A DNA stretch of 64,000 nucleotides from Diplocarpon mali (taxonomy: Eukaryota > Ascomycota > Leotiomycetes > Helotiales > Drepanopezizaceae), in NCBI GenBank assembly GCA_024741835.1, contig JAENRP010000016.1, positions 226,568 to 290,567 on the forward strand, given 5' to 3'. The position numbers and the translations under genes are program-made. Positions 12,700-21,886 of the stretch are shown piece after piece. The notes below the pieces were generated by a model that saw only the letters and a list, made by a program, of their open reading frames with translations, searched no databases and was not told the origin of the DNA. Position 1 is the stretch's first letter, and each line of letters begins with the position of its first letter.

Positions 12700-13785
12700 A
12701 TGGTACCTATACAAATGCAGACCATGCGAGCGGAGAAGGAGAAAATTACGCCTCAGAATTCGCCTCAGAGTTCGCCGAGAATATCGCCTCGCAACAAACA
12801 AGGAACACAGTCGGCGCAAGAGATCATAAGGCGGCAGGGCTGGACCGGAACGTTCGCGCAAGGGAAGTGGTTTTGTAACTGCTCCAAGCCGCGGCGCCAG
12901 GCGAACTGCGTAACCGTCAAGAGACCCGGCCTGCACCAAGGCCAGAAGTGTAGGAATCTACTCGCCCGGTATTTTCTACTAGAGACTTACAGAAACACAG
13001 TTTGGAGATGTCCAGCGGATCGAGACGAGCAGTGTGATTTCTTCGTCTGGGCTCATGAGGATCTAATGGCGCGAGCCTGGTTGCGAAAGGCCAACCCAGA
13101 GATCTCTTCGACTACGCCGATGAAGCAAGGCCAGAATCCCGCCGACGCGGAGAGTCCGGGGACAGGCTCCAGCCGAAAGCCAACGATCATGGACAAATGG
13201 ACGTCCGGAAGCAAACGTCCTTTCGAAACTGAAGAGGAAGAGCAAGGAGGAGAGCGAGAAGAGGTCGAGGAACAGTGCGGAATCGATGACTGGGCAACGT
13301 GCTCCCAGGGCAATGTCCGAGATGCCAGCTCACCCAGGAAGTCGAAGAAAAGAGCCCGGTTTGATACGCCCAGGCAAGCTTTCACAGAGAAACTAGCAGC
13401 GTGCAAAACATCACTGCCGACGCCGAACACAGGCTGCAGGGGCGAAGAAGAGACTCCCGAAGCACGTAGACTCCAAGCCATGCGCGCATCGCCTACACCA
13501 GTTCAGCTCGGTGCCGCGATTAACCTTGGTGGCAGAGATGAGCCTGAGCCCGCACATCAAGATCTCTGCACTCTGGTAATGGGGCTCATCGCAGAGGATA
13601 CGAAGCTCAAGCGCTCAACCAAACTACAGATCCGACATGAGATCGAGCAGGAAAGCCAGAGGCACCAGGCAGAGGTTCGCGGGTATAAGAAGACTATCAA
13701 GAGACTGATAGAAGCTATGGATAATCTGGAGGCTGCACTCGGCAATCAGTTTTCGGACGACGACGCAGTTGTGCTATCAGATTGA
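12700..13785 (+). CDS. GRF-type zinc-finger protein
   Basis: A protein of about 361 residues from the ATG at 12700 (MVPIQMQTM). The frame is open upstream to 12559 but without an ATG, so an extra 5' exon is possible. A GRF zinc finger occupies about residues 55-115, seen as WFCNCSKPRRQANCVTVKR, then GLHQGQK, then WRCPADRDEQCDFFVWAHED. The family uses a CxC pair, a GxxxGxxF/C turn and a C...CxFFxW end to bind single-stranded nucleic acid in DNA-repair and topoisomerase contexts. The middle is charged and disordered with a basic KSKKRARF patch that could be a nuclear signal. The C-terminus (about 300-350) is a predicted coiled coil ending in an acidic FSDDDAVVLSD. No catalytic domain is visible, so a nuclear adaptor role is only inferred. 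Confidence 0.8.
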   Translation: MVPIQMQTMRAEKEKITPQNSPQSSPRISPRNKQGTQSAQEIIRRQGWTGTFAQGKWFCNCSKPRRQANCVTVKRPGLHQGQKCRNLLARYFLLETYRNTVWRCPADRDEQCDFFVWAHEDLMARAWLRKANPEISSTTPMKQGQNPADAESPGTGSSRKPTIMDKWTSGSKRPFETEEEEQGGEREEVEEQCGIDDWATCSQGNVRDASSPRKSKKRARFDTPRQAFTEKLAACKTSLPTPNTGCRGEEETPEARRLQAMRASPTPVQLGAAINLGGRDEPEPAHQDLCTLVMGLIAEDTKLKRSTKLQIRHEIEQESQRHQAEVRGYKKTIKRLIEAMDNLEAALGNQFSDDDAVVLSD

Positions 13786-14908
13786 GGCGATGGGCGAAAT
13801 GCGGAGTGCGATGCTTGAGTCTCGAGGTGGGTGCACGGAGATATGACGGCGAGATACCAGACATTGGATTAATCTTACTCACGAGACAACGAGTTTATGA
13901 CTAAGTAGGTATGAATCGATTCCTTTAGACTTGTTTTCGCTTATCCCTCGCCCCCTTTTCTTCTTCTCCAGGCCAGTAACTCCCCGAGTGTGTGGGAGAA
14001 AACAGCCCTGTAGAGGCGGCTTTCAGTAAAAGATACCCGCTATCCAGGGGGCTTCCACTCTGGTTTCTTGTTCTCTTCACCCGTTCCTACACGCAATGAA
14101 CTCCTCGTGTGATACTCCCGGGATGCAGCCTGTTTCTCGGGGTTGGACTAGGTAGACAACACCTGCATTGAAGCCCCGCCGAGACACCGACTCATCAACA
14201 GCATACAAGGAGGTAGAAACACCCACCCCGTGCCACGAAGCACCAACCTGAAGGCAGGATCGCAATGACATTACCAGCATAGGGCAATTGTCAACATGGG
14301 CCGAAACATGAAGTCACATTCAGGAAGAGCGAGACTCAACACTCCTTCATCTCAGACCCTCTCACCGAAATGTCACAAAGATCCATAAGATGAACACCAA
14401 CTGACAGTAAGGCCAGTTCGAACAGCGACGCATGCGCCGTTCCTAGCGTAGATACTATGAGATTCCGTGCTACTACACAGACAGACCTGTCTTGGTGGCA
14501 GTCACTCGCGAGGATATCAAGTAAGCGCAGCAAAGCCCTTTTCCGAGCGAGGACCGAGAGGGTACCTGGGCGTTTGAAAGACAAACCGAGAGCCGGGTAC
14601 TCCTCGTGGAGAAAGCAGCTGCGAAGGCTGGAGACGAGAGAAAGAAGTGGTGACTTGGCCAACACGTTCCGAATCGCGATCCGAGAATGTAACGGCCGAC
14701 GGTGAGGTGTACAGCGTAGCAAGGAGGACGGGCTCGGGGTAGTGTGACCAGAGGCAGTAGAAATGGCAATGATGGCTTTAGATCGATCTTACTCCCAGAT
14801 GGCATCGGAGAAACAATCGAGGATAAACAACATCTCGCTAGTCAGCGAGAAGGGAACCTAGCCCATGTTCTAAATGGTTCATTCGTACAATGTACTCATG
14901 GTGTTTTT
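13786..14908. other. Intergenic
   Basis: No gene recognised. It lies downstream of the GRF-finger gene and of the peroxiredoxin relic (convergent). Overlapping open frames at 14336-14805 occur on both strands and show no family resemblance. Confidence 0.4.
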
Positions 14909-15340
14909 CTAGATAGTAGTCAGCCTCGAGTAAGGCCTAACCTCCCTCACGTTCCCCTCTCCAGACTTCCTCTTCGCATCAGCCGTCGAAACAGCCGGGC
15001 GCACGACAACATCCTCCCCAACCTGCCAACCAGTCGGGGTCGTCACGCCCTTCTCACCAATGACCCCGAGCGTCTCGGCCGTGTCGCGCACACAGCTGGC
15101 AGGATACATCGTGGTCAGGCGGATCTTCTTCGCGGAGTCGATGATGAAGACCGGGCGAATGGTGAGCGCGATGCCCCTCTGGTCGAACGTTATCGAGATC
15201 CTGCGCGCCCAGCTCGTCGTACAGGGAGGCGATCTTGCGGTCGGCGTCGGCGACGATGGGGGACCGGGGGGTGGGGGAGACGGCGTTGACGTCCTCGATC
15301 CATTTGGCGTGCGAGTCCAGGCCGCTGGCACTCTGATGCC
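14909..15340 (-). pseudogene. Truncated, frameshifted 1-Cys peroxiredoxin
   Basis: Recognisable C-terminal half of a Prx6/Prx1-type 1-Cys peroxiredoxin, a family that reduces peroxides. Reading leftwards from about 15335, one frame gives SASGLDSHAKWIEDVNAV and PIVADADRKIASLYDEL. The frame then jumps by +1 near 15186-15187 (an extra T on the coding strand), after which RGIALTIRPVFIIDSAKKIR and MYPASCVRDTAETLGVI follow. The end resembles the family's terminal VRPYSRLT, and the stop is at 14909-14911. A probable intron acceptor (GGCATCAG) sits just before SASGL. The N-terminal thioredoxin-fold half with the peroxidatic-cysteine motif is not found upstream to 16 kb. The segment is GC-rich without RIP-type decay, so this is a truncation plus frameshift rather than a mutated repeat. 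A sequencing error could explain the frameshift but not the missing half. Confidence 0.82.
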
Positions 15341-16011
15341 TCGAAGAAGAGGAAGAGGACGAGGAAGAAGAAGAGACTCCCCAAGACCGACGAGTAGATT
15401 TCAGGGGGGGGCATACCGGTGGACCCCCAGCGCAGTCGAGGGTGTTCTGTTACGGTGGCGAGCGGAGGGGAGGGGGCGGACGGCTTCTGGAGCTGCGCTG
15501 CGAGACGGAGTGCCCGAAAATCTCGAGGAGCTGTACGAGGGAGACATGGCATCTTCGCATTTGGATATATGAGCTTCGGCAGCTGAATAGCATTGGTGTT
15601 TTGGAACGTAACTTTCCATCACATCATTCCTACTAATTCCACTTCAAACCGCTCCCTGAAGTCATCGCATCTTCCACTTTGTGCCGACGACATGGCTGTG
15701 GTGTACCGCACATCTAACTCAATAGATGACCAAGATGCTTAGAGAAAGTTGAATTCAATCCCAAGGATAAATTTCCGAGCAAAAGACTACCTCCTTGGTG
15801 CCTTGTAAAGTTGGCCGTCCCCCCGTGTGATTACACTTTCGCTCATGTGATCGACGAGCTAACCGAGCTAATGTTTACTCGTAGGGACCCTAACCAGTGG
15901 ACTTTCACCAGTCAACATCTACGTAGAAAAAGACAGGCATACTCACCATCACACGTCCAGCGCACCAGCATTCATTCTCGCTGCATCAAATTGGCATTAC
16001 GTTTTACTCCT
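15341..16011. other. Intergenic, upstream of peroxiredoxin relic
   Basis: Contains a purine-rich GAA/GAG stretch near 15341-15380. The missing N-terminal peroxiredoxin exon would be expected here but is not seen. No other gene recognised. Confidence 0.4.
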
Positions 16012-17115
16012 TCACAAGAATGCCTGCCTAGGAGGGCGTTTCGCCAACTCTGGCTCCGCACCAAGAATATCAGGATATTTCCAATTGAACCCCCATTTCA
16101 TCCATAGCTTAATCTTCTCCAGGTTCTTCATCGCCTTCCATCTTTCCAACAGGATCGCCTGCTCCTCTGGACTCTTCGCCTTGTATGTCGGACCCACCCA
16201 GCACAAGAACAACACGCTGATACAGCACCACGCGTATGGTATCCCGCGTTTGCGATGCAGCCCAAGGCAGAGGCCTTTAAATGAGAACCAAGATTCCAAC
16301 AGGCCGATGATGATCCAGATGAGAATCCATCCGATTGGAACGAGCACGCATATGAGGATGAGAGGCGTGAGCCAGTAGCGGTCGTCGTAATCGCTGTATG
16401 ATGAGCTACCACTGTATCTTGAAGGAGACGACGTGTAGGTCCAAATCTGCGTACATGGCGCCGGGGATGCAGTAGGACAAGTCGTGGTTGGTATGTAGCA
16501 AAAGGACATCTGGTAGGGTGCATAGATCGAAGACGCCGATGCCACTTCGCCGGACGCCACGTCTGTTGGGTTCAAAATAGCCAGTACATCTGTGTAGCGC
16601 GTTGGCTTCTGGTCCTGGTACCTATAGAGAGACACGGATGTTGCCCAGGTGACAGGCTTTGGAGTTACCAGAGCTGGGATTTCGACCGGGACATTGGTGG
16701 TGAAGGTCCAGTTTTGGCTGCATCTGGGCTCCGGCGTGTACGTGATGGGAACAGCGTAGCTGATGTCCAACGGGGTGGATTTGTACGAAGTGTGCGGAGA
16801 CGACAGAACAGAGCCGCTCTCGAGAACGATGTTAAGAAGCGTGACATCGGCATAGTCGGCAGACGCCGTAAATGTGGTGATTGCAGATACGCTCGTTGAT
16901 GGCGCTGCCACTGGGTAGGTGTGGCTGATGAGAGATTCAGATCTCGTAGTTCCTACCTCGGCGTTTAGCGAAGAACTGCGCGTATATGTCCCATCGGAGG
17001 CCGTGTATCCATTGCTCGTGTAGACTGATAAAATAACATAGGATGTCACAACATATGCCGACGCTGGAGCAGGAAGCGCGAGTAGCGCGCAGAAGAAGAT
17101 CGAAAGAGACTTCAT
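16012..17115 (-). CDS. Secretory-pathway membrane protein, function unknown
   Basis: A single-exon protein of 367 residues that I do not recognise. A clear signal peptide opens it (MKSLSIFFCALLALPAPASA, cleavage near residue 20). A Ser/Thr-rich extracellular part of about 225 residues follows, with NWTF as one possible N-glycosylation site and paired cysteines (CYIPTTTCPTASPAPC). The first membrane segment is near 250-275 (LILICVLVPIGWILIWIIIG) and a second near 291-310 (AWCCISVLFLCWVG). A basic/amphipathic C-terminal tail of about 55 residues is rich in Lys and Trp. If the signal peptide is cleaved and two segments span the membrane, both the N-terminal domain and the tail would face outward or lumenal; otherwise the tail is cytosolic. 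It may be a cell-surface sensor-like or wall-associated protein, but this is inference. The start has a good signal sequence directly after it. Confidence 0.82.
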   Translation of the reverse strand: MKSLSIFFCALLALPAPASAYVVTSYVILSVYTSNGYTASDGTYTRSSSLNAEVGTTRSESLISHTYPVAAPSTSVSAITTFTASADYADVTLLNIVLESGSVLSSPHTSYKSTPLDISYAVPITYTPEPRCSQNWTFTTNVPVEIPALVTPKPVTWATSVSLYRYQDQKPTRYTDVLAILNPTDVASGEVASASSIYAPYQMSFCYIPTTTCPTASPAPCTQIWTYTSSPSRYSGSSSYSDYDDRYWLTPLILICVLVPIGWILIWIIIGLLESWFSFKGLCLGLHRKRGIPYAWCCISVLFLCWVGPTYKAKSPEEQAILLERWKAMKNLEKIKLWMKWGFNWKYPDILGAEPELAKRPPRQAFL

Positions 17116-18169
17116 AGCAAGGAGCTAGCGAGCGGAAGAATATCACATCTCCAGGAGTTGACCAGGAAGCAAGGCCTTCTCTAAGATATCGAGAGACCGG
17201 TTCGTGCGAAACAAGTGAAGCGAAAAGATGGCGGTGTTTGAAGCGAGAAGAAAGAGGCGTGGGATCAGTGGAAGACTACCAATTGATCCACTTCAGTCTC
17301 TTGGATGCACAGACCGAATTGCTGGTCTGCCACAGAGAGACTGGAATAGATCCCGTTGTCTCTTGGATGGATCCGAAGTGAGGCCCAAAGAGGCATGGCC
17401 GGCGAAATGGCACTGCTGTGCCGCTGTTGCTCGCGCTCGACGAAAGGGCAGTTTCTTTCAGGGGCCGACGTCGAATCATATAAGAGTGTTCTGTATTGAA
17501 TTATTTATTTACAGTAGAGTCCCTTCAGAAGGATTTGGGCGGTTCCTATCTCGGATTTTAAGTAACCAGAGGATCAATCTAGCGGAATTTCTTGGCATAT
17601 TTATTAGAAAAAACATTTATTCGCATACGGATGTTTAGCTTCATTTTACTACGTTTCAACTCAGTTATTCATGATTTAACTTTTGTAATTTTGGGGAGTT
17701 TTGAACTACTCGGGAAACAATGAGTCCAACACGATTGATTGGTGAGGATCTGCACCAGATATCCTCATGTGTTATACTTGTGACGCGAACCTCCCTACCC
17801 TATGTATAACGCGGATCTCGCATGCTAAATACAATTGAGATCCAGGTATTTCCGAACCCAACTTCGTTGCAGTGACGAAGTTCCAGTTTGCAATAGCGCC
17901 AATAAGAACAATTTCATTGCCAAGGCGAATTTAGGCAGAAACGAAGCAAGCACCCGCGAGCAAACCATCTGTGTCAATGGCATCCATCTCCGTCCGACAA
18001 CCGAAACCTAATCTCGATGGCAGCTTAAGTTGCCTAAAACCCAAACCCAACTCCATAAGAACAGGCTCCCGAGATCAACAATAACGCAAACTATTTGGAT
18101 ATTCTCTCCGAGCGCTTCTCACAGAGTAGACCTTCACTTCGTGATCCCTGAACGTCTGACCCTCATCGC
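17116..18169. other. Intergenic
   Basis: Holds the promoter side of the minus-strand membrane-protein gene. Composition becomes AT-richer at 17480-17700. No gene or repeat recognised. Confidence 0.4.
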
Positions 18170-18695
18170 TCAAGCGTCATAACTATCGCATCCGTCAACC
18201 TCCAAAGGGTACTTCTGAGTATGAACCAGCATGAGATCGTGGACCGCTGTGATCTGATCTGGTAAGCCTCTGATGAGCATCGTTGCGGGTATTCCACCAT
18301 CGTCCATAGCGGTTGAACAGAGGCACCAGTCTGCTGTAACATGATGCATATAGGTCGAGAGCTTCCAGCGTCCTTGGCCTTTGTGAAAATACGCATCTTC
18401 TTCAGGACCCTACCTGTAGCTAAGGCGAAGAGAGTGTATTGGCCGTAGACTTTTGAAAGGTGTCGGAAATGGGAAGTTTCATGAGGGTTGTGTCGCTACT
18501 CGTGTCTTTAACAGCCACAGACTTCAGAACGGTATCAATGGCGAACTCTTGATTCTTCGTTGCGTCTTTGCTCTCTGCACTGCTACCGATATTAGTTCGG
18601 CTTGATTTGATACTTTCCTCCTGGATACCAATTGAGTCAGACGGCTTTAATCCGGCTCGGGCATCTGGCGGCGCGGTTGGCCATGTATAACTCAT
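18170..18695 (-). CDS. Small orphan protein, probably two exons
   Basis: Not recognised. The first exon begins at the ATG at 18695 (MSYTWPTAPPDARAG) and is Ser/Thr/Lys-rich. Its frame stops near 18420. A second coding-like stretch in another frame runs from about 18411 to the stop at 18170-18172: EEDAYFHKGQGRWKLSTYMH, then MDDGGIPATMLIRGLPDQIT and HDLMLVHTQKYPLEVDG. Its composition looks strongly protein-like, and an acceptor (ctacaggtag) sits just before it. The donor is uncertain (candidates GTATCC or GTAGCA in exon 1), so the junction is not fixed. The second exon is the better supported part. Exact structure is inference. Confidence 0.45.
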
Positions 18696-19639
18696 TTTCT
18701 TCGGGGGTGAGGAGTGCTGGAAACGAAGGGGAGATATAGATAAGGATCCTTCGCAATAGGAAAAAGAAGGAACATCTCCAAATTCCGTTATATAGAATAA
18801 GAAATCAAGTAATTGAAGCTAAGATTAAATATTCCATGACAACGATGGGAATATTCAGGAAAGGAGGAGCGCAGCCAGAGAAAGAGGCATATTCTTACTG
18901 TAGTTGGGGCCGACAACGCCACTATTGTCTGAAGGTCTTGGGAGCACAAAGTGCCCAAGCCGCAAGTGAGAACTGCCTGCCCAAACAGCTTTACCATCAC
19001 ATCACACAAATCCCCAACATACCTTCTAACAAAAAGTTATTCCGGCCCTTCGCCCTGCCTCTCCCTCGCTCTCCCGGTACTCTTTACATAACTCTATGTA
19101 CAAAGTCCCTAGGCCCATGGTATCGCGACAGCGCAAGCCGAGCCACTTGCGCAGGCAGAGGTAGGAGAGGATCCGCAAGTGGATATAGTCACCAGCGTTA
19201 GTTAGGAGGAAATGGCACATTCTGATTCGGCGGAGAGGATTGAGGGGGGCAGCAGAAGATGCTTACAGTGGAATTGTTAGGCAGGGATGGTTGCAATTAG
19301 GGGAGGTGGAGGCGAGAAGCGCGGAGGGGAATTATCTTCGCAGAAACTCGCAGATGTATCTGCTTCTGAATTCTTCTTTCTTCGATACTGGAGGGTGTTT
19401 GCTCGAGTGTTTCATACGCGAGCTAGTTGCATACAGCATTCTGAAAGTTAGAGGGAAACATCTGAGACATCTGGGCTCGTTCGGGAATATCTCTATTGTA
19501 GTTCTTCGTCTGATGTTTTCTTCCATTGCTCATTATGCTTGAAGATTTCAGGGGAGAACACTAACCGCAACAAGCCAGTATATTCTACCAATCGGGGCCA
19601 TATCTCCACATCGGGCAGACAGTAGGCATCAAGTAGGTA
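18696..19639. other. Intergenic
   Basis: Between the small orphan and the aftiphilin-like gene. Frames of up to about 120 codons on the plus strand (18836-19201) show no domain. No gene recognised. Confidence 0.4.
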
Positions 19640-21355
19640 TCATCGCCCCTTCAACTTTCCCTCATTCTCCTGCCAGAAATTTTTACAAGCCCGGTGTCCC
19701 CAGTGCTCAACCCACCACTCGCCGAAACTATCCTCCACCTCAAGATCCACCTTGCTAACTCTCTCCTCTCTCTTCAGCCCACACACCAAGCATTGTTTCG
19801 GAGCCGACAGTCCCCCTTCTTGGGTCTTGACATGCATCGTCTCCGAAAGATCCGGGATTGCCAGATGCGCAGCCGTATCCTTCAAGCTCGTGTTTGCCAC
19901 TGCAACCGCGGACTTCAGTCGTCCCAGCTGGTCCTTCCAGACGCGAACCACGTCAGCAGCTTCACGGGCTTCGCGCACGACTTCGGATTTGTTGACACCG
20001 GCGAGCTTCATGCCGCTTTTGCCGCCGGCGGCAGCGGGCCCGATTTTCATCGCTTGTGACAAAAGCGTATCACGTTTCCAGCGCAGTTTTCGGCCGGCGA
20101 TGATTCGGGCCGCTACGGTGGCTATCAGGAGGTAGGCACGCAGAAACTCTATGGTAGACGGGTCGGACATGATACGATTCTTCAGAGAGAAGGGTTGATT
20201 GGTTACGGCTTCGAAGAGAGAGCTTTGAGGGAGGTCGAAGAGGGGTGGGAAGAGTGTTAGGATGAGTGATGGGGGTGGAATGTTGGTTGGTAGCGCTTCG
20301 GTTACAGGAGTTGCGGCGGGTGACAAGACACCATCTGCCTTATCCCAGGCCCAGGCGTCTACTTCGATGCCTGTTACGGGCCTGGGATACTTCACGGCCG
20401 ATGTTTCTGGAGTGAGTTCCGTAAATTCGCCCCATTCGTCGTCTAAAGGATTAGGAGCAGGCGAATCCTGATATGGGTCTGGTTTTGGTGGTTCAAAGCT
20501 CGGCCAGACAGTGACCGGGGACGGACTTTCTGGCCTTGACTCTTTCATGATCGAGGAAATTTGTTTTGTTGCTACAATTGGGCCCGTATTTCCGTGCGGA
20601 TTCCTCTCGCGGAAGGAGGGTGATTTGGGAGCTTGAGGGTAGGGCAAGGCGCCAGGACCGAGAACTGTTGACTTTGGTAACAAATTTGAAGGTCTCTTTG
20701 AAGGTTTTGCCTTGAGGCTAGTGGCGCTAAACATCTGCTCGAGAGGTTGTACTGGGAGAGGCTGTGATTGCGGCTCGGGGGCGGCCACAGTCTCGAAATC
20801 CCCGAAGTCGTCGTCGTCTTCAACCTCTGCATCGGCGTCGAATAAGACTTCTTCTCCATAAGAATTTTCCAGTACCGGAGGTTTGGGAGCGGGAACTTGT
20901 AAATGCTTGGTATTTCTGGCAGGACTGGGAGAATCTTGCATGTTAGGAGCAATTAAGTCCAGTGTAGAACTCGAAGCTCTCGTATGCTGAATCTGACTGA
21001 CTGCTGGTGCACTCCACCCCCCATAGGTGGCTTTTGATGTCGAGGTCTGGACCGGAGCTTTAGGTATCCCATGTACAGGGGCCTCAAAGGAGCCCCAAAT
21101 ATCACCCTGAGCAGTCGAAGCTTGGGGGACTGGAGCACTTGGCTGGAAGCTACCCACATTCCCCCATATGTCTCCATCCGAATGCCTCGCTGCTGGAGCC
21201 TGCGATTGATGTGTGCTCCCTTCATAGCCCGACGTTCCCGCTTGACCCGAACTGCTCCAGAAAGAGAGGTCATTCGATGCCGGCGCATTTGTAGGTTTCT
21301 TGTCCGCCGGAGAGGTATAGAAGCTATCGAACTCGGCGAGGAGATCGGCGGACAT
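19640..21355 (-). CDS. Aftiphilin-like clathrin/AP-1 trafficking protein (putative)
   Basis: A single-exon protein of 571 residues. The first ~400 residues are disordered and carry short tryptophan/phenylalanine-acidic motifs typical of clathrin and adaptor partners: LLAEFDSF at the N-terminus, repeated DIWGNVGSF and DIWGSFE, an acidic DDDDFGDFE near residue 188, and DDEWGEF further on. DFGDFE-type motifs bind the AP-1 gamma ear and GGA domains in the aftiphilin and yeast Laa2 systems. The C-terminal ~190 residues form a helical domain with a small Cys/His cluster at the end (CLVCG, then HWGHRACKNFW) that may bind zinc. Role in Golgi-endosome clathrin traffic is inferred from motifs, not from full-length similarity. 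The start ATG at 21355 begins the conserved-looking N-terminal motif. High coding quality throughout. Confidence 0.72.
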   Translation of the reverse strand: MSADLLAEFDSFYTSPADKKPTNAPASNDLSFWSSSGQAGTSGYEGSTHQSQAPAARHSDGDIWGNVGSFQPSAPVPQASTAQGDIWGSFEAPVHGIPKAPVQTSTSKATYGGWSAPAVSQIQHTRASSSTLDLIAPNMQDSPSPARNTKHLQVPAPKPPVLENSYGEEVLFDADAEVEDDDDFGDFETVAAPEPQSQPLPVQPLEQMFSATSLKAKPSKRPSNLLPKSTVLGPGALPYPQAPKSPSFRERNPHGNTGPIVATKQISSIMKESRPESPSPVTVWPSFEPPKPDPYQDSPAPNPLDDEWGEFTELTPETSAVKYPRPVTGIEVDAWAWDKADGVLSPAATPVTEALPTNIPPPSLILTLFPPLFDLPQSSLFEAVTNQPFSLKNRIMSDPSTIEFLRAYLLIATVAARIIAGRKLRWKRDTLLSQAMKIGPAAAGGKSGMKLAGVNKSEVVREAREAADVVRVWKDQLGRLKSAVAVANTSLKDTAAHLAIPDLSETMHVKTQEGGLSAPKQCLVCGLKREERVSKVDLEVEDSFGEWWVEHWGHRACKNFWQENEGKLKGR

Positions 21356-21886
21356 TTCGAAGAGACGCTGAGGAACAGGACGTGATGCTGAAAGTGCACT
21401 TAAGGCTGGTCGTGATCATAACATCGGGTAGAGCCTCGCAGACATCGTTGCATGCGGCAACTCTGAACGATCAGACCCGCCTTTTACCGAAACTGTAATA
21501 GTCGAAATTAACTTCGCGGGTTTGATGCAAGCGAAAGTTTCAAATTTGCCCCGTTCATTCATTGACTTCGGCTTCGTCTTCATTTTTTTTCTTGATGGTG
21601 AAGATGAGGCTGGCGAGGGTGTGGCTGAGACTAAGCCTTCCTTGGATTGGCTCTCCTCCGTAGCTAGCGTGCTCTACGGTAGCCAAGGCAAGGCCATTTC
21701 TTTCGTTCTGGATACAAGGTTAGGTAGGTGGGCATGGCTAATAAGTCCGTACAGCTGCTGCTTAGAAAATTTCGAGAACAAAACTTCTTGAGTCCAGACA
21801 AGTACGATAGTGATGCGGTCCTTGGAGAAATCAAGGTGATCGATTCCTACATCAACAACCACACCAGTCCGTTTCGCTAATTCACT
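21356..21886. other. Divergent intergenic region, aftiphilin-like / TBC
   Basis: Shared upstream region of two divergently transcribed genes. It should also contain the unresolved first exon of the TBC gene. One candidate is an ATG near 21606 (atgaggctggcg) followed by a possible GTGTGG donor. Confidence 0.4.
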
